Shown: positions 9,460 through 22,651 of the stretch, in pieces
Position numbering within the stretch: the first letter of the stretch is position 1
Layout of the letters: every line of letters begins with the position of its first letter
Origin: Gambelia wislizenii
Taxonomy: Eukaryota > Chordata > Lepidosauria > Squamata > Crotaphytidae
Reading direction: 5' to 3'
Length of the DNA stretch: 64,000 bases
Assembly (NCBI GenBank): GCA_030847615.1
Contig: JAUMIR010000003.1
Location: forward strand, 32,114,501-32,178,500
The notes under the pieces: generated by a model
What the model saw: the letters and a program-made list of their open reading frames with translations, nothing else
Database searches by the model: none
Told to the model about the DNA's origin: nothing
Translations under genes and position numbers: made by a program

Positions 9460-12430
9460 TTATCCCTCACCTTTTCCCCCAAAGATGGGATTCCATCTAT
9501 AGGCAAACAAAGGAGTCAAAATATATGAACAAACATTTCCTAATACAATATTTAAAACCACATTGGCAAGCTGACATAATTATTTCCCCAATAAATGAAA
9601 AAAAATATTTTATTGATAAAATCAAGGCATAGAAAATAACTGGATTAAACTAAAAAAAAACTTTTCATTAACTGAACAAAATCAGTAAGGTACCAGTAAC
9701 AGAAAGTATTATCAAAATGGAACAGTTTAAATCAGTTACAGTCCACTGAAGCAGCAACATTACAAAAGTGTAGCAGAAAACAAAAGATAATTATTCTCAA
9801 TCAATACCCCCAGTTCAACCCATAACAGGCACCAAATGGAGTGGTACTGTTAAGGTACTTTCATTTTTGTAGCTTGAATTGAAATCCTGTTCTCCCAAGG
9901 TCAGGTAGAGCAGAAAACATAGTTTTAGGCAAGGGGAAGCAAGAGCCTTAGGTGGCAGATAGTAGGCAGCAGCAGAAGCAGCCTCCCAACTGTTTCCCCT
10001 GAACCTTTCAGCCTTTTTCTTCTCTTGAAATACAGGGCCACAAGTGCTACACAACCTGTCTGGCTGCCGCCACCACCACCACCACCACCTGCCAAGATGG
10101 CCTGCTACCTTCAAGCATCATAGATGATCCTTTCCCAATGCCAGTGTTGTACTAAGAGTCCAATGCTAGTCCAATCCAGTCTTTTGGTGAAATAGAGGGT
10201 GCACCATGTTAATTTTAAATAAACAAATGGAACTAAAATGCAGCTTTGATTTCATAACTACCTTTGTCCCAGGAAACAAAGATGAGAATGAGAATGAAAA
10301 GCAGTGACCAAGTCTTCCAGGATCCACATCCTAAAAGTCCTTAACTTTGGCTAGAAGATGTGAGCTATGTTTTGTTTTAGTTCTGAGTAATTTACAACCC
10401 ATTCTTTTAAAGCATCATTCCTTTATTGAAGGAGTTAGAACTGTGTGCAGTCATTATACTACCAATGCACAAAGATCTAGAGAGCCGGACTGTGACTTCA
10501 AAGTAACGCTGTCATTCTCTTGATGTGCAGCAAGCTGGATAATCTAGTCTTCAATGTACTGTGTCATTGTTTGGTCCAATGTTTGATGCATATAAAGATT
10601 TCTGCTTTCTTGGAGCTAACAGCACACATACTGGAAGCAAATCCATGCTCATAAGCCATTGGTTCTGATGTCAGATTGGCTCAGTAGTACTGGGCTGGAT
10701 AGAATGAACTGTGCTCAGTTAACATGGTTTAATTATCTAGATATTTAATGATTAGCCAAGTACATGAGTCACACCACACAGAGATTTTCATTCTGACTGT
10801 TAGAATTAACGCAACATCAATGCAAAGAATAGGTAGCTATCAAACGTTATGTGTGAACTAAAAAAAAAACAGCAGCAAAACTCTGGGTTTATTCCAATAT
10901 ATAAGTTGAAGCCATCTTCTGCCAAAGAGTCCAGTCTGTTTCAAAGCAAAACAGAAGCTAAAGGTGAAAAATTAATAATACCATGACATGATCTGGCTTG
11001 CCTGCCAAAGCACCTGTGATGTTTATGCATTTGCCTGTTTGCATAACTAAATAGGAACATGTTCCAAGCAACATTTATTTTAAAAAACCCACAAAGCTAG
11101 ATGATGCCAGTTGGCATTTTGTAGGAGAAGTAACAGCTCTGTTTCCAATGCCCCATAGGATACAAGTGAATATGCAGGAAAAGGCAGAAAATGTGATTAA
11201 TCATCATTATGTCTGTCATGCTTTCCAAAGCCTGTATTAAGGAAAGGGAGAGGATGTTATGATACCCAATTGGCTTCAATTATTACAGCAGTAACTAGTC
11301 ATATTGCTGTAGTTTATGTTCTAACATTGTTCATGTATAAAAATAGAAGTTGAGAAAAGATTATCCCATTGTTGTTTTAAAACTTGGATTAATTGAGGTG
11401 ATCAAAAAGTCACAGAAATCCTTTTCATCTTCTACCAGGTATATGTTGTTGGCTGTGAATATCTGACTTCTTGCTTCTGATGTTTTATGTGTTTTTAATT
11501 CACTTTTAGTTCATAGAGCAATTCTTAGAACTGTGGAGTGGGTGTCATGATTTAAAAGTCTGACATTTGTATGATAGATTTACCAGAAGTGTACATGTCA
11601 AGCTGGAAGTGATATATTTGTAAGGTAAACTAGGCCTAAGCTGTTTTGATTGTTAACACCATGGTGAAAATTAGCATTGGGAACTGTATGACCCTCCAGA
11701 TGTGCTTGAACTTCACCTGCCAGCATTCATCTTCACTGACTATGATGACTAGGGCCACAGAGTGTTACAATTCTACAACAACTGGTGGGATGCATAACCC
11801 TCACCATGGACTAAATCCAGTTGCTAGTCCCAAGTAGAGTAGATCCTTTAAATTGACACAAAGTAAATTAATGTTGACTTACCAAATTCCCTTTGACTTA
11901 ATGGGTCTACTCTAGTTGGGACTAGTAATTGGATTAAAACCTAACACTCTGAACTAGACCTGGGAAGGGGCTAGTAAGCAATGTAACTGGCACAAAAGTG
12001 ATGCTACATGGGTCAGGCTTCCTAGATTCATTGGCATCCAGGCAACCACATTTTGTACCCATTAAAGTATCCACACCATGTTCAAATAAAGCCTCAGATA
12101 AAGTTCATTCCAGCCAGCCATCATGGTAAACTATGACTTATCTTGGTGCCTGGTTTACTTAAACCAGCCTTAGCAACTTCATATAAGGTCACAGCTGAGT
12201 TATAACCTGAGCATGCAGAAGACACTCACAGCCATCCACTGTCACTGCCTCTGCCTCTCAAGAAAGTGAAGAATTCAAAAGCAATGCCAAGCTACTTATG
12301 TACTGTAGTCCTTCAAAGGCACTTTAATGCCACCAGATCAAGTGATGGTGATGGTTATTAAAATGTATTTCCCTTCACTGTAACCACAGCACTCAGGGCA
12401 CTGTGCAAATGGGAAATACCAATTATTTCA
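9460..12430. other. Repeat-poor intergenic stretch
   Basis: Almost 3 kb with no recognised transposon, apart from a (CAC)n run at 10067-10088 and a short inverted repeat at 11814-11935. The 99-aa frame at 9815-10114 has no motif and owes a Trp run to the (CAC)n repeat. I see no exon. Confidence 0.4.
11814..11935. repeat. Short imperfect inverted repeat
   Basis: Two 33-bp arms (11814-11846 and 11903-11935) pair with a few mismatches around a 56-bp spacer. It is probably a MITE remnant. Confidence 0.6.
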
Positions 12431-12434
12431 TATA

Positions 12435-12815
12435 GTGGAAAGCCATGACAAAGAGGGGCCCATTAAACCTCACTTGGCTGAGAGTTCCACAGATCAGCAT
12501 GGCCACAAGAGAAGGCTCTCACCACTTTCTTGACACCTCTTTATCAGAACATGAAGAAGACATGGATACAATCTCTGATCTATATTTATCTACACATGTA
12601 CAAAAAAAATATTGTTTGGGGGGGGGATGTTAATCTCACAATCTGGATGAATTACCTCTATGGTTTTCATAGTAATCCCCAGCAGTTTGAATTGTGTCCA
12701 GAAATTAACTGGATGCCTGTGCAGTCTAGGTATTATTACTCACTGTTCCTTGCTGCTGAATTCTGTACCAGCTGAAGCTTCTAGGTACTTTTCAAAGGCA
12801 GCCTCATATAGAGTG
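12435..12815 (+). mobile_element. Old LINE-derived fragment (L2/L3-like)
   Basis: The blocks GAGAGTTCCACAGATCAGCATGG, AGAAATTAACTGGATGCCTG and GAATTCTGTACCAGCTGAAG match a diverged dispersed family common in reptile genomes. A similar upstream block occurs at 38400-38660. The class is inferred from memory. Confidence 0.45.
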
Positions 12816-13020
12816 TATTTCAGCTGAGACATGTTGTATACTGAGATGTGGAGTATACTAGACCCAGCTACCTGTCACAGACTCCATTCCCTCTCTGAAG
12901 AGTTACAATCTTACATGGTTCACATACATCCTAGCCTAGCATCTTGTATTCCAACACCAGTTTATTGTTTTTTAATAGGTCCCTTGACATCTTTGGGAAG
13001 AAAAGGACAAGAAATTATGA

Positions 13021-13079
13021 CTATATTTATATCTATATATCTATATATCTATATCTATATCTATATCTATATCTATATA
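13021..13079. repeat. (CTATAT)n microsatellite
   Basis: Repeated CTATAT units with small length changes. Confidence 0.85.
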
Positions 13080-13454
13080 ATCTTTTCTCATGAAAAACAG
13101 TCTGGTTTGACTTGAGTGTAATTCCTGTTTCTCCATTTTAAACATGATAATAGGTCAGCCAAATTTTACAATATCTTACATTAAACTTTGTACTTCAGAA
13201 TTTGACTTTTCAGTCATTATTAATGTAATGCTTACCCCCATCAAAATCCTCTAATTAACTCATGTTGCATAGATTTCCCCTTTTTTTACTTTATTTTGTG
13301 TAAACATAAATGCAATGTTCTCCATATTTGGCTTTTAGCTGATATATAATTCATTAACTGTGAATAACAAATAGGGAACACTTCTACTCACCTACAAATG
13401 CAGTGGAACACAAATATCAAAGTTACTTCCAGTTGGATGTGGCCATCCTCACAC
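13080..13454. other. Unassigned AT-rich sequence
   Basis: No gene or known repeat seen. Confidence 0.4.
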
Positions 13455-14035
13455 AGCTTAGGTTTTCTGTGGGTTTTTTCTGGGCTGTGAGGTCATGTTC
13501 TGGAAGAGTTTATTCCTGACATTTTGTCTGCATCTGTGGCTGGCATCTTCAGAGAATGGTTGGTAGGAGGTGGTGGTTTATATACTGTGAGTCCCTGTTG
13601 AAGAGGATATGTAAATTTGTTTATTAGAATGACTAGTTCCTAGCGTGGGAGGATATGCAAGAAGGATTAGTGTCTGTTTTGTTAATGGACCATTATCTGC
13701 TGAAAATCCCTCTGTCCCTGGGTGAAGTTCATTTGCATGTGCTGAGTTTTGATTTTGGTGTTTTTCAGGACTGGTAGCCAAACTTTGTTTAGTTTAAGGG
13801 ATTCTTCTTTCCTGTTGAAGTTGCCCAGGTGTTCATGGATTTCAATAGCTTCTCTGCATTCTGACATGATAGTTGTTCGCCTGGTCCAGAATTTTGGTGT
13901 TTTTAAATAACATTTTGTGTCCAGGTCACGCAACTTGTTTGCATATATAGAGCACATTGATACTGTCATAGCATCACATCTGACATGTTTTTTAAAACCC
14001 CAAAAAACAAATCCTATTTTTGTTTTCTGGAGCAA
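13455..14035 (-). mobile_element. Penelope-like element, 3' fragment
   Basis: On the minus strand the reading CREAIEIHEHLGNFNRKEE, followed by LKLNKVWLPVL, matches the region after the GIY-YIG domain of Penelope-like elements. Downstream lies the block around CTGAAGATGCCAGCCACAGA typical of their terminal region, ending in an ACAGCCCAGAAAA-type sequence. The open frame is intact from 14035 to 13682 but has no RT, so this is a 5'-truncated non-functional copy. Confidence 0.65.
13512..13558 (-). ncRNA. Decayed hammerhead ribozyme motif
   Basis: On the minus strand the core box CTGAAGA (CUGANGA) is followed by a GCC-loop stem II region. A sequence then stands where intact Penelope-family hammerheads have GAAAC, but it reads CAAAAT, and finally GTC before AGGAAT. 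The 5' ATTC can pair with 3' GAAT as stem I. The GAAA box is damaged, so self-cleavage is unlikely. Confidence 0.5.
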
Positions 14036-14604
14036 CCAGTAACAGATACATAAGACAAATTATTTTCAGTAGCTTCCAGAGATATCTATTGGTTTCCACA
14101 TGAGGTGGTTGGCATGTTTTGTGTGTGTGGCAAACTCTTGCATCTAATGGACCAGTACTTCAAAAGGTTCTAATACAATCAGGAATGGCAGTGGTGCCAC
14201 TAGGCATGGACCTTGGGACAGATGTTTGGGAAGCCATGTCCCATACCCTCACCTCAGGGGGCTAGGTGCCCAAATGGAATATCACAATGTCCCTCCCTGG
14301 CCACTTCCTCTCTGAGCCTTTCACCCATTTGATGCCAATCTGACTGGCTCCCACAAGGTAAACAAAGGCAACAGAAAGAGCTATATGCACTGAAGAAGGG
14401 TAGTGCTTTCTCCTTCGTGCTTCCTCACTGGCTCCCTTCTCTTTGCCACAAACTAACTGGCTGGCATCAGAGAGAAGGAAGTTAAAATGCTGTGATGTTT
14501 CCAATTATCCTTCTGGCACTAGCAGCTGCTGGCTTCTACATCAGTGGGGCCATGAAACTATTGACTGAATTTTCTCCAATAAGGAGGGTTATTTTCCTTG
14601 CTAT
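14036..14604. other. Unassigned sequence
   Basis: No gene or known repeat seen. Confidence 0.4.
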
Positions 14605-14803
14605 GAGAGCCAGTGTGGTGTTGTGGTTTGGTTGTTGAACTATGACTCTGGAGACCAGGGTTTGAATCCAGGCTCAGCCATAAAAACCCACTGGGTGACC
14701 TTGGACAAGTCACACACTTTCAGCCCTCAGAAAATCTTGTGAGAGGTTCGCTTTAGGGTCTCCATAATTCAGAAATGACATGAAGGAACAGGATAACAAC
14801 AGC
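14605..14803 (+). mobile_element. Sauria-type SINE
   Basis: The head GAGAGCCAGTGTGGTGTTGT, B-box-like GGTTTGAATCC and tail CATGAAGGAACAGGATAACAAC are present. An internal deletion removes part of the body. Confidence 0.8.
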
Positions 14804-16277
14804 CAAAGCACTGAACCTATGGGGGGGGGAGACAATGTTCAGCACCTTGGATAGCTCTTTCAAAGTTCCTCTAGAGCAGTCCAAGCTCCTTCTGTCTCAG
14901 CTGACAAAATGGCCCTAGCAGTGAAGCAGCAATGGCTCCTCTAAGTATTCCACTTGCCTGACACCCAAGTGGCTGCTACATCACTGCCTGCTCACTCTCT
15001 TCCTAAACTGTAGAAGACAATATATGAAGCAGTGCCAAATAATATTCACAATACTAATAATACTCAGCTCAAGAGTTCATTCCCTTTACTTCTTTCTCTA
15101 CTGCTTAATGGGAAAGACCAAGGTTTCTAAAATTAATTTTAAAGCATTCAGCTACAGTTATAGTTCCAAGGGAGTGATAGTTACCTACTTTTATAGTTAC
15201 AATTTTTGAAAATTAAGCATTTATTTTCCATATCTCATAAATAACTGAAATCACTTTAGTTATTTAAACACACACACCAACCTAAATCTACAAGCTACCT
15301 GCCCATGGAACAAAACTAACTTTTCAAATATCTGAGCCTATTCTTGTCAAATTGCTCATTTTTCCATCTCTAAACATGATCTGACTTGCATCTGCTTTGG
15401 ACTATGAGCCTCTCTCCCCACTCCAAACACACACACACACACACACACATATATACACACACTGAAATTTGTTAATATTTTCATGTGTATTTTTTAAACC
15501 CCATGCATTATTTGTATGTATTATTTTATTGCTATTTTTATATGCATTCTTTTAATTAGAAAATGGTTTTCTGCAAATCTGCATATATTTCAAATACATG
15601 AATGGGGGAGTATACATTTTTAAACATTTTTTTTAAATATGTTCCTTCAAAAAGTAGAGGTTTTCTTTTACATGCATTCCATCTTTCAGTTTAGTCTTCA
15701 CAAGTGTAAATGGTGTATTCTCTTATTAAAATGTGAATGCTGTGAATTTCTCTGAAAAGAGAGAAAAGCATGATAATGTTGATGCAGCATCAAGCAGTCT
15801 TGTCCAAGGGAAAGAGATCTCATCATGAACATGAGACAGCCAGCCTACAACCAGCTATTTGGTATGATGGCCTGAATATTTGTGTTTCAAGAGCCATGTA
15901 TAGTCCCTCAAGTCATGAAGTCATGAAAGCTGAAAGGCAGATATTATGAGCTTTTGCTTTTCAATGGCTAAGTCAATGGCCAAGTCTGAACTCCCACAGA
16001 TTTATGCCATCATGAGGGAACATCTGGATAAATACACCTCCTGACTGTAAACCTACTAGATAATTTGGATAGATCAAAAGTTAGCCCTACCTAGAGCAGA
16101 CCCGTTCAAATAATGCACCACTTCAGATCCTATTAGACTGCAATTCCCAGCACCATTAACAATGCTTCTTATGGCTGAAAGAGCTGAAGTTCAACATCTG
16201 AAGGACGACATGACTCCACTCTTGGCTATGACTAAGAAGTCCAATTCATTTCAGTCTGTTTACTCTAGCTAATAATA
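14804..16277. other. Unassigned AT-rich sequence
   Basis: It contains an (AC)n run at about 15428-15458 and a degenerate T/A-rich stretch at 15460-15660. No gene seen. Confidence 0.4.
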
Positions 16278-16576
16278 AGAGCCAGAATGGTGTAGCTGTT
16301 TGAGTGTTGGACTAGAACACTGGGAGACCAGAGTTTGAATCCTTGCTCAGCCATGGAATGCCACTGGGTGACCTTGACAAAGTCACACTGTCTCAGCTTC
16401 AGACCTTGACAAAGTATCACTCTCTCAAAGGAAGGCAAGGGCAACCCCCCCCCCGAACAAATTATGCAAAGAAAAACCTGTAATAGGGTTGCCTTAGGGT
16501 GGCCACAAGTCAGAAATGACTTGAAGGCACACAACAACAACAACAACTAATAATAATAATAATAATAATAATAATT
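16278..16576 (+). mobile_element. Sauria-type SINE with (AAC)n(AAT)n tail
   Basis: A full-length copy with head, B box (GAGTTTGAATCC), body and tail. The body contains a tandem duplication of about 30 bp (two ACCTTGACAAAGT blocks near 16371 and 16403). The tail runs through (AAC)n into (AAT)n. Confidence 0.85.
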
Positions 16577-16782
16577 TGGATATAGCCCTTCATCTGTGAT
16601 TTGGTGGGGCTATAATAAATGATATGAAAGGAAACATGGGATATGATATTATGCATATTGCTAATAAATGATTTATGCCAGAAATCACTTCTCAAATAAT
16701 CCATTAATATTTACTCTTCATTGCATTTACTTGGAAGTGAGTTCTTAAGTGAGTTGCTACCCTGTATTCATCCAGATTGCAC

Positions 16783-17045
16783 CTGGAATACTGTGTTCAG
16801 CTTATTTATTTATTTTATTTATACCAAGGTTCAAAGACATGGAATGTGTTCAGAGGAGAGTGATGAAGGTGGTAAAATATCTGGAAACCAAGCCCTATGA
16901 AGAATAGCTTAGGGAGCTGGGTATGTTGAACTTGGAGAAGAATGAGAGGTGACAAGATGGTTACCTTTAAATATGTGAAAGGATGACATGTAGAAGATTT
17001 TGTATTCTAATGCTCAAGTTTGTATTCTAATGCTCAAGAGATTAC
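16783..17045 (+). mobile_element. CR1 fragment, left part of a split copy
   Basis: It matches the CR1 RT C-terminal region (equivalent to CAPQFRKD..YEERLRELGMF) at the DNA level, with stops and a (TTTA)n insertion near 16800. A 20-bp stretch (TTGTATTCTAATGCTCAAG) is repeated in tandem at 17001-17040, just before the break. Confidence 0.75.
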
Positions 17046-17696
17046 GGGATTATCTACACTGACAGAAAAACTGCTCACCTTCGAGTTTGCTGGTCCACAG
17101 TGATCACATGCTTGTCTATATGATCATGACACACACCGAGGCGAGTTTGGGGGCATTCTGGCCATGTTGTTGTTGTTTTTTTCCTCCCCTCACTAATGTG
17201 CATGTATGTATGTCTTTTCTCATGGCTTAGAGGGGCTGTGTGGAGATACACACAGCTGAGGATATAGGTATGCTGGTATGTACTTCTCCGAAACTGCTGC
17301 ATATTCAAAAGAAGTGGAGAAAGGAACCACTAAAAGGTGAAATCGAAACAGTGGAAAATGTCAGCTGATCATGTGGCCCAGGGTGCCTCCTCCTGCCCTT
17401 TTCTGCATACCCACCAACAACTCTTCCCCTTTGTCTCACACTGAAGTCATCATGGAGTGCAGCGCGCGTACACACACACACACATACACACACATATCCA
17501 CATTTTCTACTCAAATCCAGAGTAAATCCCTGGTTTTTTTGTTTTTGTTTTGGTTTGGGTTTTTTTTGTTTTGGTTTTTTTGGTGTGGATTAAAGCCCTG
17601 AAACACTGAAAAGTCCTGGAATTTGAGCCATACATCACTGGACAGCTTGCAGATAAAATGAAGTGAGGTCATTTTATTTGGCACATGCAGATAAGC
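17046..17696. mobile_element. hAT-like non-autonomous element inserted in CR1
   Basis: The CR1 sequence breaks at about 17045 and resumes in register at about 17699. The inserted edges read ACGGGATTATCTACACTGAC and, inverted, CAGGGCTTATCTGCATGTG, giving imperfect terminal repeats. A related right end occurs at 24740-24842. There is no transposase frame. It contains (CA)n near 17467-17500 and a T/G-rich run at 17535-17582. Confidence 0.6.
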
Positions 17697-17698
17697 CC

Positions 17699-17940
17699 TG
17701 AGACACAAAACAATGGGTTCAAACTATAAGAGATTCCACCTAAACATTAGGAAGAACCTCTTTGCTGTAAGATCTATTCAACAGTGGAATACACTGCCTC
17801 AGAGGATGGTGGACTCTCCTTTTCCAAGGTCTTTAAACAGAGGTTGGGTGACCATCTCTCAGGAGTGCTTTAGATGAGTAGTCCTATATGGCAGGGGGTT
17901 GGAGAAGATGACACTTGTATTGGGTCTATGGAATCATCTA
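17699..17940 (+). mobile_element. CR1 fragment, right part of the split copy
   Basis: It continues the CR1 C-terminus and 3' UTR (GATTCCACCTAAACATTAGG, GGCAGGGGGTTGG), ending at GGTCTATGGAATC with a decayed octamer tail. Confidence 0.85.
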
Positions 17941-18250
17941 TACCAGGCAGAATGTGCTGACTTCCCGCCAACATATCCTGCCTCTGGAGCTGGCCCTTCC
18001 ACCTCCTGTTACCTCCCACAGACACTCAGGGCCAATCTTCCAATACTGGCTTAAACAGTATTTTCTTAAAATGCAGTAAAGGACCCTGTCCCACCTTGCC
18101 CCCGTTCCAGCATTGTATCTGCCCTGGGGATCATCTGGACTGCCCCAGGGAAGATTGAGGTAATGGCCCTGCATTGTTTGGCTTGCAGGGCTCTGGAATG
18201 GGGGCAAGCTGGGGTATTTGGCAAGTCCTGTGGTTTCATCATTTACCCGG
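17941..18250 (-). mobile_element. hAT-like element fragment
   Basis: The reverse complement aligns with the left half of the element at 35011-35590 (shared blocks TACCCCAGCTT, CCATTCCAGAGCCCTGCA against CCATCTTGGAGTCCTGCA, CCAGATGAT against CCAGATAGA). No transposase. Confidence 0.5.
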
Positions 18251-20509
18251 AAATATTGAGGGGGGGTTGTCCCTCCTTTTTTCCTTTCATATTGGTGTTA
18301 CCAGTGGTATGGCTTCGCTCACTTCCAACAGATTTGGCTACATTCATTTCTAGCTGAAATTTTTAACAGAAGAACATTTACTGTAGCTTTAACCAAAACT
18401 TAGCCTCCTGTAAAATTAGAGTCTCCCATAAACTATAGCTAGGGTGGCGAGTGCCTCTCATGAAGTCCAATTACAATGAATTTGACATATATTTTAGTGA
18501 TGGCCGACCACATATGTTTCAGCCTTTTACATCTACTTTTTACACTGTCAGACTTTTAGTGCAGCTGAAATTAGAAATGTGATGATCCTTGAGAAATGTT
18601 TTTGTGACCATAGGCTAAATGACAGAGCATTTTGAAGAATGATAGCATAAAATAACAATACTTTTAAACAACAGGTTAGTCTTTACAGCACAGTATTATC
18701 TGGGGATACAAAACTTCAATAAATATCCTTCAACTATCAAAACAACATTTGGCCAGAAAATAAAGGAATCTGCAACACTAGTGTTTAGTACCATAGTTTT
18801 TTCCTGAAGTAGCTATGATTACAGGCATTGTGCATGATGTATTTAAGTGAAAGATAAGTTCTGGGAATCCACTCCTGAGCTTCCATAATTTCCATTCCAT
18901 TTCATGCTCCATGCTTTCACTGTGCTCACATACTTGTCCATGTCGTTTTGAGTGAACCAACTCTTAGTGGGTAAAAGCATCCACTCATAAAAGTCCTATT
19001 AATCCCAGGTGGTTATTTACAAGCAAGTGGCAACCCAGTGACTTATTGATATGCTCTGGTGTCAAATACAGAAGACTAACGGTAGGCACCTGATTTTGAA
19101 GCTGTTGGCCATTAAAGCTGACATTTATCTTAAGGTCAGTTTAAAACCCCGTCATGTTTTTCATTATCTGTACTAACTCAGCATGCCCTGGGTTGGCATT
19201 TCCTGAGAGTTCCATTGTTTCCATAATTGAATGTTGGCGCAAACACCTTTTTGCACAGCACCCTTCTATTGGAAAAAGATGAGAATATCAAATAGACACA
19301 GCATCTTCAAAGTAGCAACTTGAGAATGAATGCTCAAACTTGCACTGGCATCCCCTGAGTGATTATGGTTTTTATCCTCCAAGTATTTTGTTTGCTGTCA
19401 ATTAACATTCCCCCCCACAAAAAAAAAACTGTTAAAATTGAGGCAATGTTGTTGGTTTCTGTCTCCCTCATACATTCTCTATCTATTATACCCCCTAACT
19501 TTGATGGACTTTGTTCAATAAAGTTATCCTGATTGGATTAAAGCATTGGTAGACAATGCTGCACGGCTTTTGAATTCCACCAACTACATTAATGTCACAA
19601 AGTATGCCAAAACTGTCAAGGTATTTGGATAAGAACTTCAGAACAACATTAGAAATGACACAACCCAGAATGAGAATTTAACCATGGAGAAAATGCTGTT
19701 CTAGCTCCTTGTCAAAGGCTTCATTCTTTTGCAAATGATACATATTTTTTTTTATTCTGTGTGATAAGATTGTTAAAGAAAGGAAATCAGCACATTTATT
19801 AGCCTGTTCCTTTTTCTAACACACAAGAATGGATGCATGAGTGAAGTGACATGAATGAATTCCCCAGAAGGCATCATTATGAGAAATAATGGCCACCTCA
19901 CATGTCAGCATCCTGTTCCAGGCACAGCCCAAGGAAAACAGAGCTAGGAAAACAGAGCAAGGGTTTAAGCTGTAAAACAGACACAAAAACAGCTCCAAAA
20001 GAAGTTGAGAGAGATTTGGGCTGGATACAGATTAAGACAGGAAAGACATTTTGTTGAACATTTTCACACTTCTGAATTCTTCTTTCTAGAAAATGCACAC
20101 CTCACTTGGACCATTCACACCTTTGCAAGGCTATCAGTACATTGCTGAGAAATAAAGTGCATACAAAACAATACACACATTTTAAAATGTGAAAGGCTAA
20201 AATGTGAATAATTTGGCAAAACATACACAGAAACATGCTTTAGTAAATGGGAAAAAGTTTTGACCATTATATAAATTAGAGGGAAATGTATTTTAAATTT
20301 TTGCATTTTCAGTGTAGAAAGAAAATCCAGGGTGTCAGAAGGTTGGGAAGATAAGGCAGGTTGGGGTGACTCAGAGAAACCCAGCAGAATCAAAACAGAG
20401 ATTTTCACCTCCCTAATACAGTCATTCCTGGACAGCAACATCATACTGGGCAGATATATCTATTTCATTTCCACAAGTTTTCAAACATTTTGAAATAGAC
20501 ATAGGTTCA
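18251..20509. other. Unassigned intergenic sequence
   Basis: Over 2 kb without a recognised transposon or exon. Overlapping antisense frames of 60-110 aa (for example 20115-20444) have no motifs. Confidence 0.4.
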
Positions 20510-20536
20510 ACCACACACACACACACCCACACACAC

Positions 20537-20579
<43 letters not shown>

Positions 20580-20580
20580 T
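20510..20580. repeat. (CA)n(TA)n microsatellite
   Basis: A CA run changes into a long TA run and is followed by an A/G-rich tract to about 20670. Confidence 0.9.
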
Positions 20581-22651
20581 TTAATAATACACTAAATGAT
20601 ATAAAAAGTAAAGTAAAAGTAAAGAAAAAGAAAAAAGATATATAAAGAAAGAGAAAAAGAAAAAAAAGGTAAACAATGGCTTCTGGTCATCCTTTCAGCA
20701 GTTATATATACACATAATTATTTATACCTCACTCTCTAGCATTAACACAAATTCTCTTCTTTCCATAATCAATTTTTTCTAATGATCAAAACCAAAAGTC
20801 ATTTTCTTTTCTTTTTTTTCAAAAAGTCCATAAAGGGTCTCCAGTCTTTGAGAAATGTCACTAACAACCATTCTCAGATAAAACTAGATAATTTGTCCAC
20901 TTCTGCTAAGTCCACTTCTGTCCACTTCTACAAACCCTGTCAGATTCACCAACCTCTCCTCCATAGTACGTGATGTTGAATTCCTTTATCTTTGCATGTA
21001 CGACAGTCTTACTGCTGTGGTCATATACTGGAGTACTTCTCTGTGGGTCTTCTACAACTTTACATCCATCAGTACCAAAAGAAACAATTCTGGTTTTAAT
21101 TGAATATTAATCTCTAGAATCATCTGAATCCTCTGTGTCTTAGAATCAATTTTATAAAGCTTTTTCACATGTCCACCACATATGATAAAATGTCCCTTCT
21201 TGTTGTTCATGTTTCCAACATACATTAGAAAACACTTCTACGCTCTAGACAATTTATGTGGCATCGTATGCCACCTGTACATCATTTCATAAAACTTCTC
21301 TTTTAAGATCATAACATAATGTAAATTTCAGTCCCTTAGACCACATATTCTCCCATTTGTCCATCTGTATAGTATAACTAAAGATCCTTTCCCATTTTAT
21401 CATACATTCTTTGACTTCTTCTATTTCAAATTTCCACACAAATGTATATGCTTTAGAAATTACATGTTCATCATCTGTTATTGCATTTCAAAGTCTTACA
21501 TTGTTCAGAACCATACATCTTTTTACTCATTTTAAATCTTTCTGATTATTGCAAATAAGAATACAATTGTAAAGTATATCCCTCTGCTTCTAGCTGCTCT
21601 CTAGGTTTAATTCTGTATCCCCCTGACACAATTCCAGGAAATCTTGGTACACTAGCCATCTATCTTTGCCTTTCATTTCTTTTCTGTAGAAAGCTTCTTC
21701 TGCTGAGACGCATAAAGGCATTTTTGGGCACAGCCTGGGTTTGTATCTATTCCATATTCTCAATAGGAGAATATTCTTTGTCTATTCTGTGTCTATTCCA
21801 TATTCTCATGTTTCTCAAAATCTTTTTAAAAATCTACATAACTTTGACTTTATCATACCATAAATATCCATCACATTCAAACCTCAGGTTGCACCCTTCG
21901 AACTCTAATAATCTTTTATTTCTCAGCATCACCCACTCTTTATTCCAAACAGAACAACAGACTGCAAAATACAATTTCAAATCAGAAAACCTAATCCTTC
22001 TCATTCCTTTACAGCTTGTAATACCTTATGCCAAACTTGTGGTTTCTCCCCTTGCCAAATAAATTTGGTTATGTCTTTTTGTCATTGCCTAAAAGGTGCA
22101 TCAGTTGTCAAAACTGGTATTGTCTGGAATAGAAACGTTCTATATGAAACATTTGTTTTTATCATGGAAATTCTCCCCAACAGTGACAATGATAATTTCT
22201 GCCATCGTGCCAGATTTCATTCCATGTCTTATAACAAGAAATTCATATTCATCATAGTAATGCCTAAGTATTTAACTTTCTTCTCATTCTTAAAACCATC
22301 AATTGCAATTGTTGTTCTGTACTCATATTCTTTACCAACATCTTTGTCTTTTGATTATTTATCCTAAAACCTGCCAACCCACCAAAGATCTTTAACTTGC
22401 CCATTAATACTTCTATGCTCTCCAAAGGATTTTCCAAAGCTAGCACTAAATCATCAGCAAATGTTTTTAACTTATAAACTTATTTTAAAATCTTTATTCC
22501 TATGGTACTCTCATCTTGTCTTATATCTCTATTCACTACTTCAAGAACCAGAATAAACCAAAGTGGAGAGAGTGGACATCCTTGTTCCTTTTTTAACCTC
22601 ACAGGGTTTTGTTAATCCACCATTAAACAATTATCTGACCTTTCCGTGGGG

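Noticed and set aside
9815..10114. A 99-aa minus-strand frame with a Trp run
   Set aside because: The Trp run is the translated (CAC)n repeat; no domain is visible.
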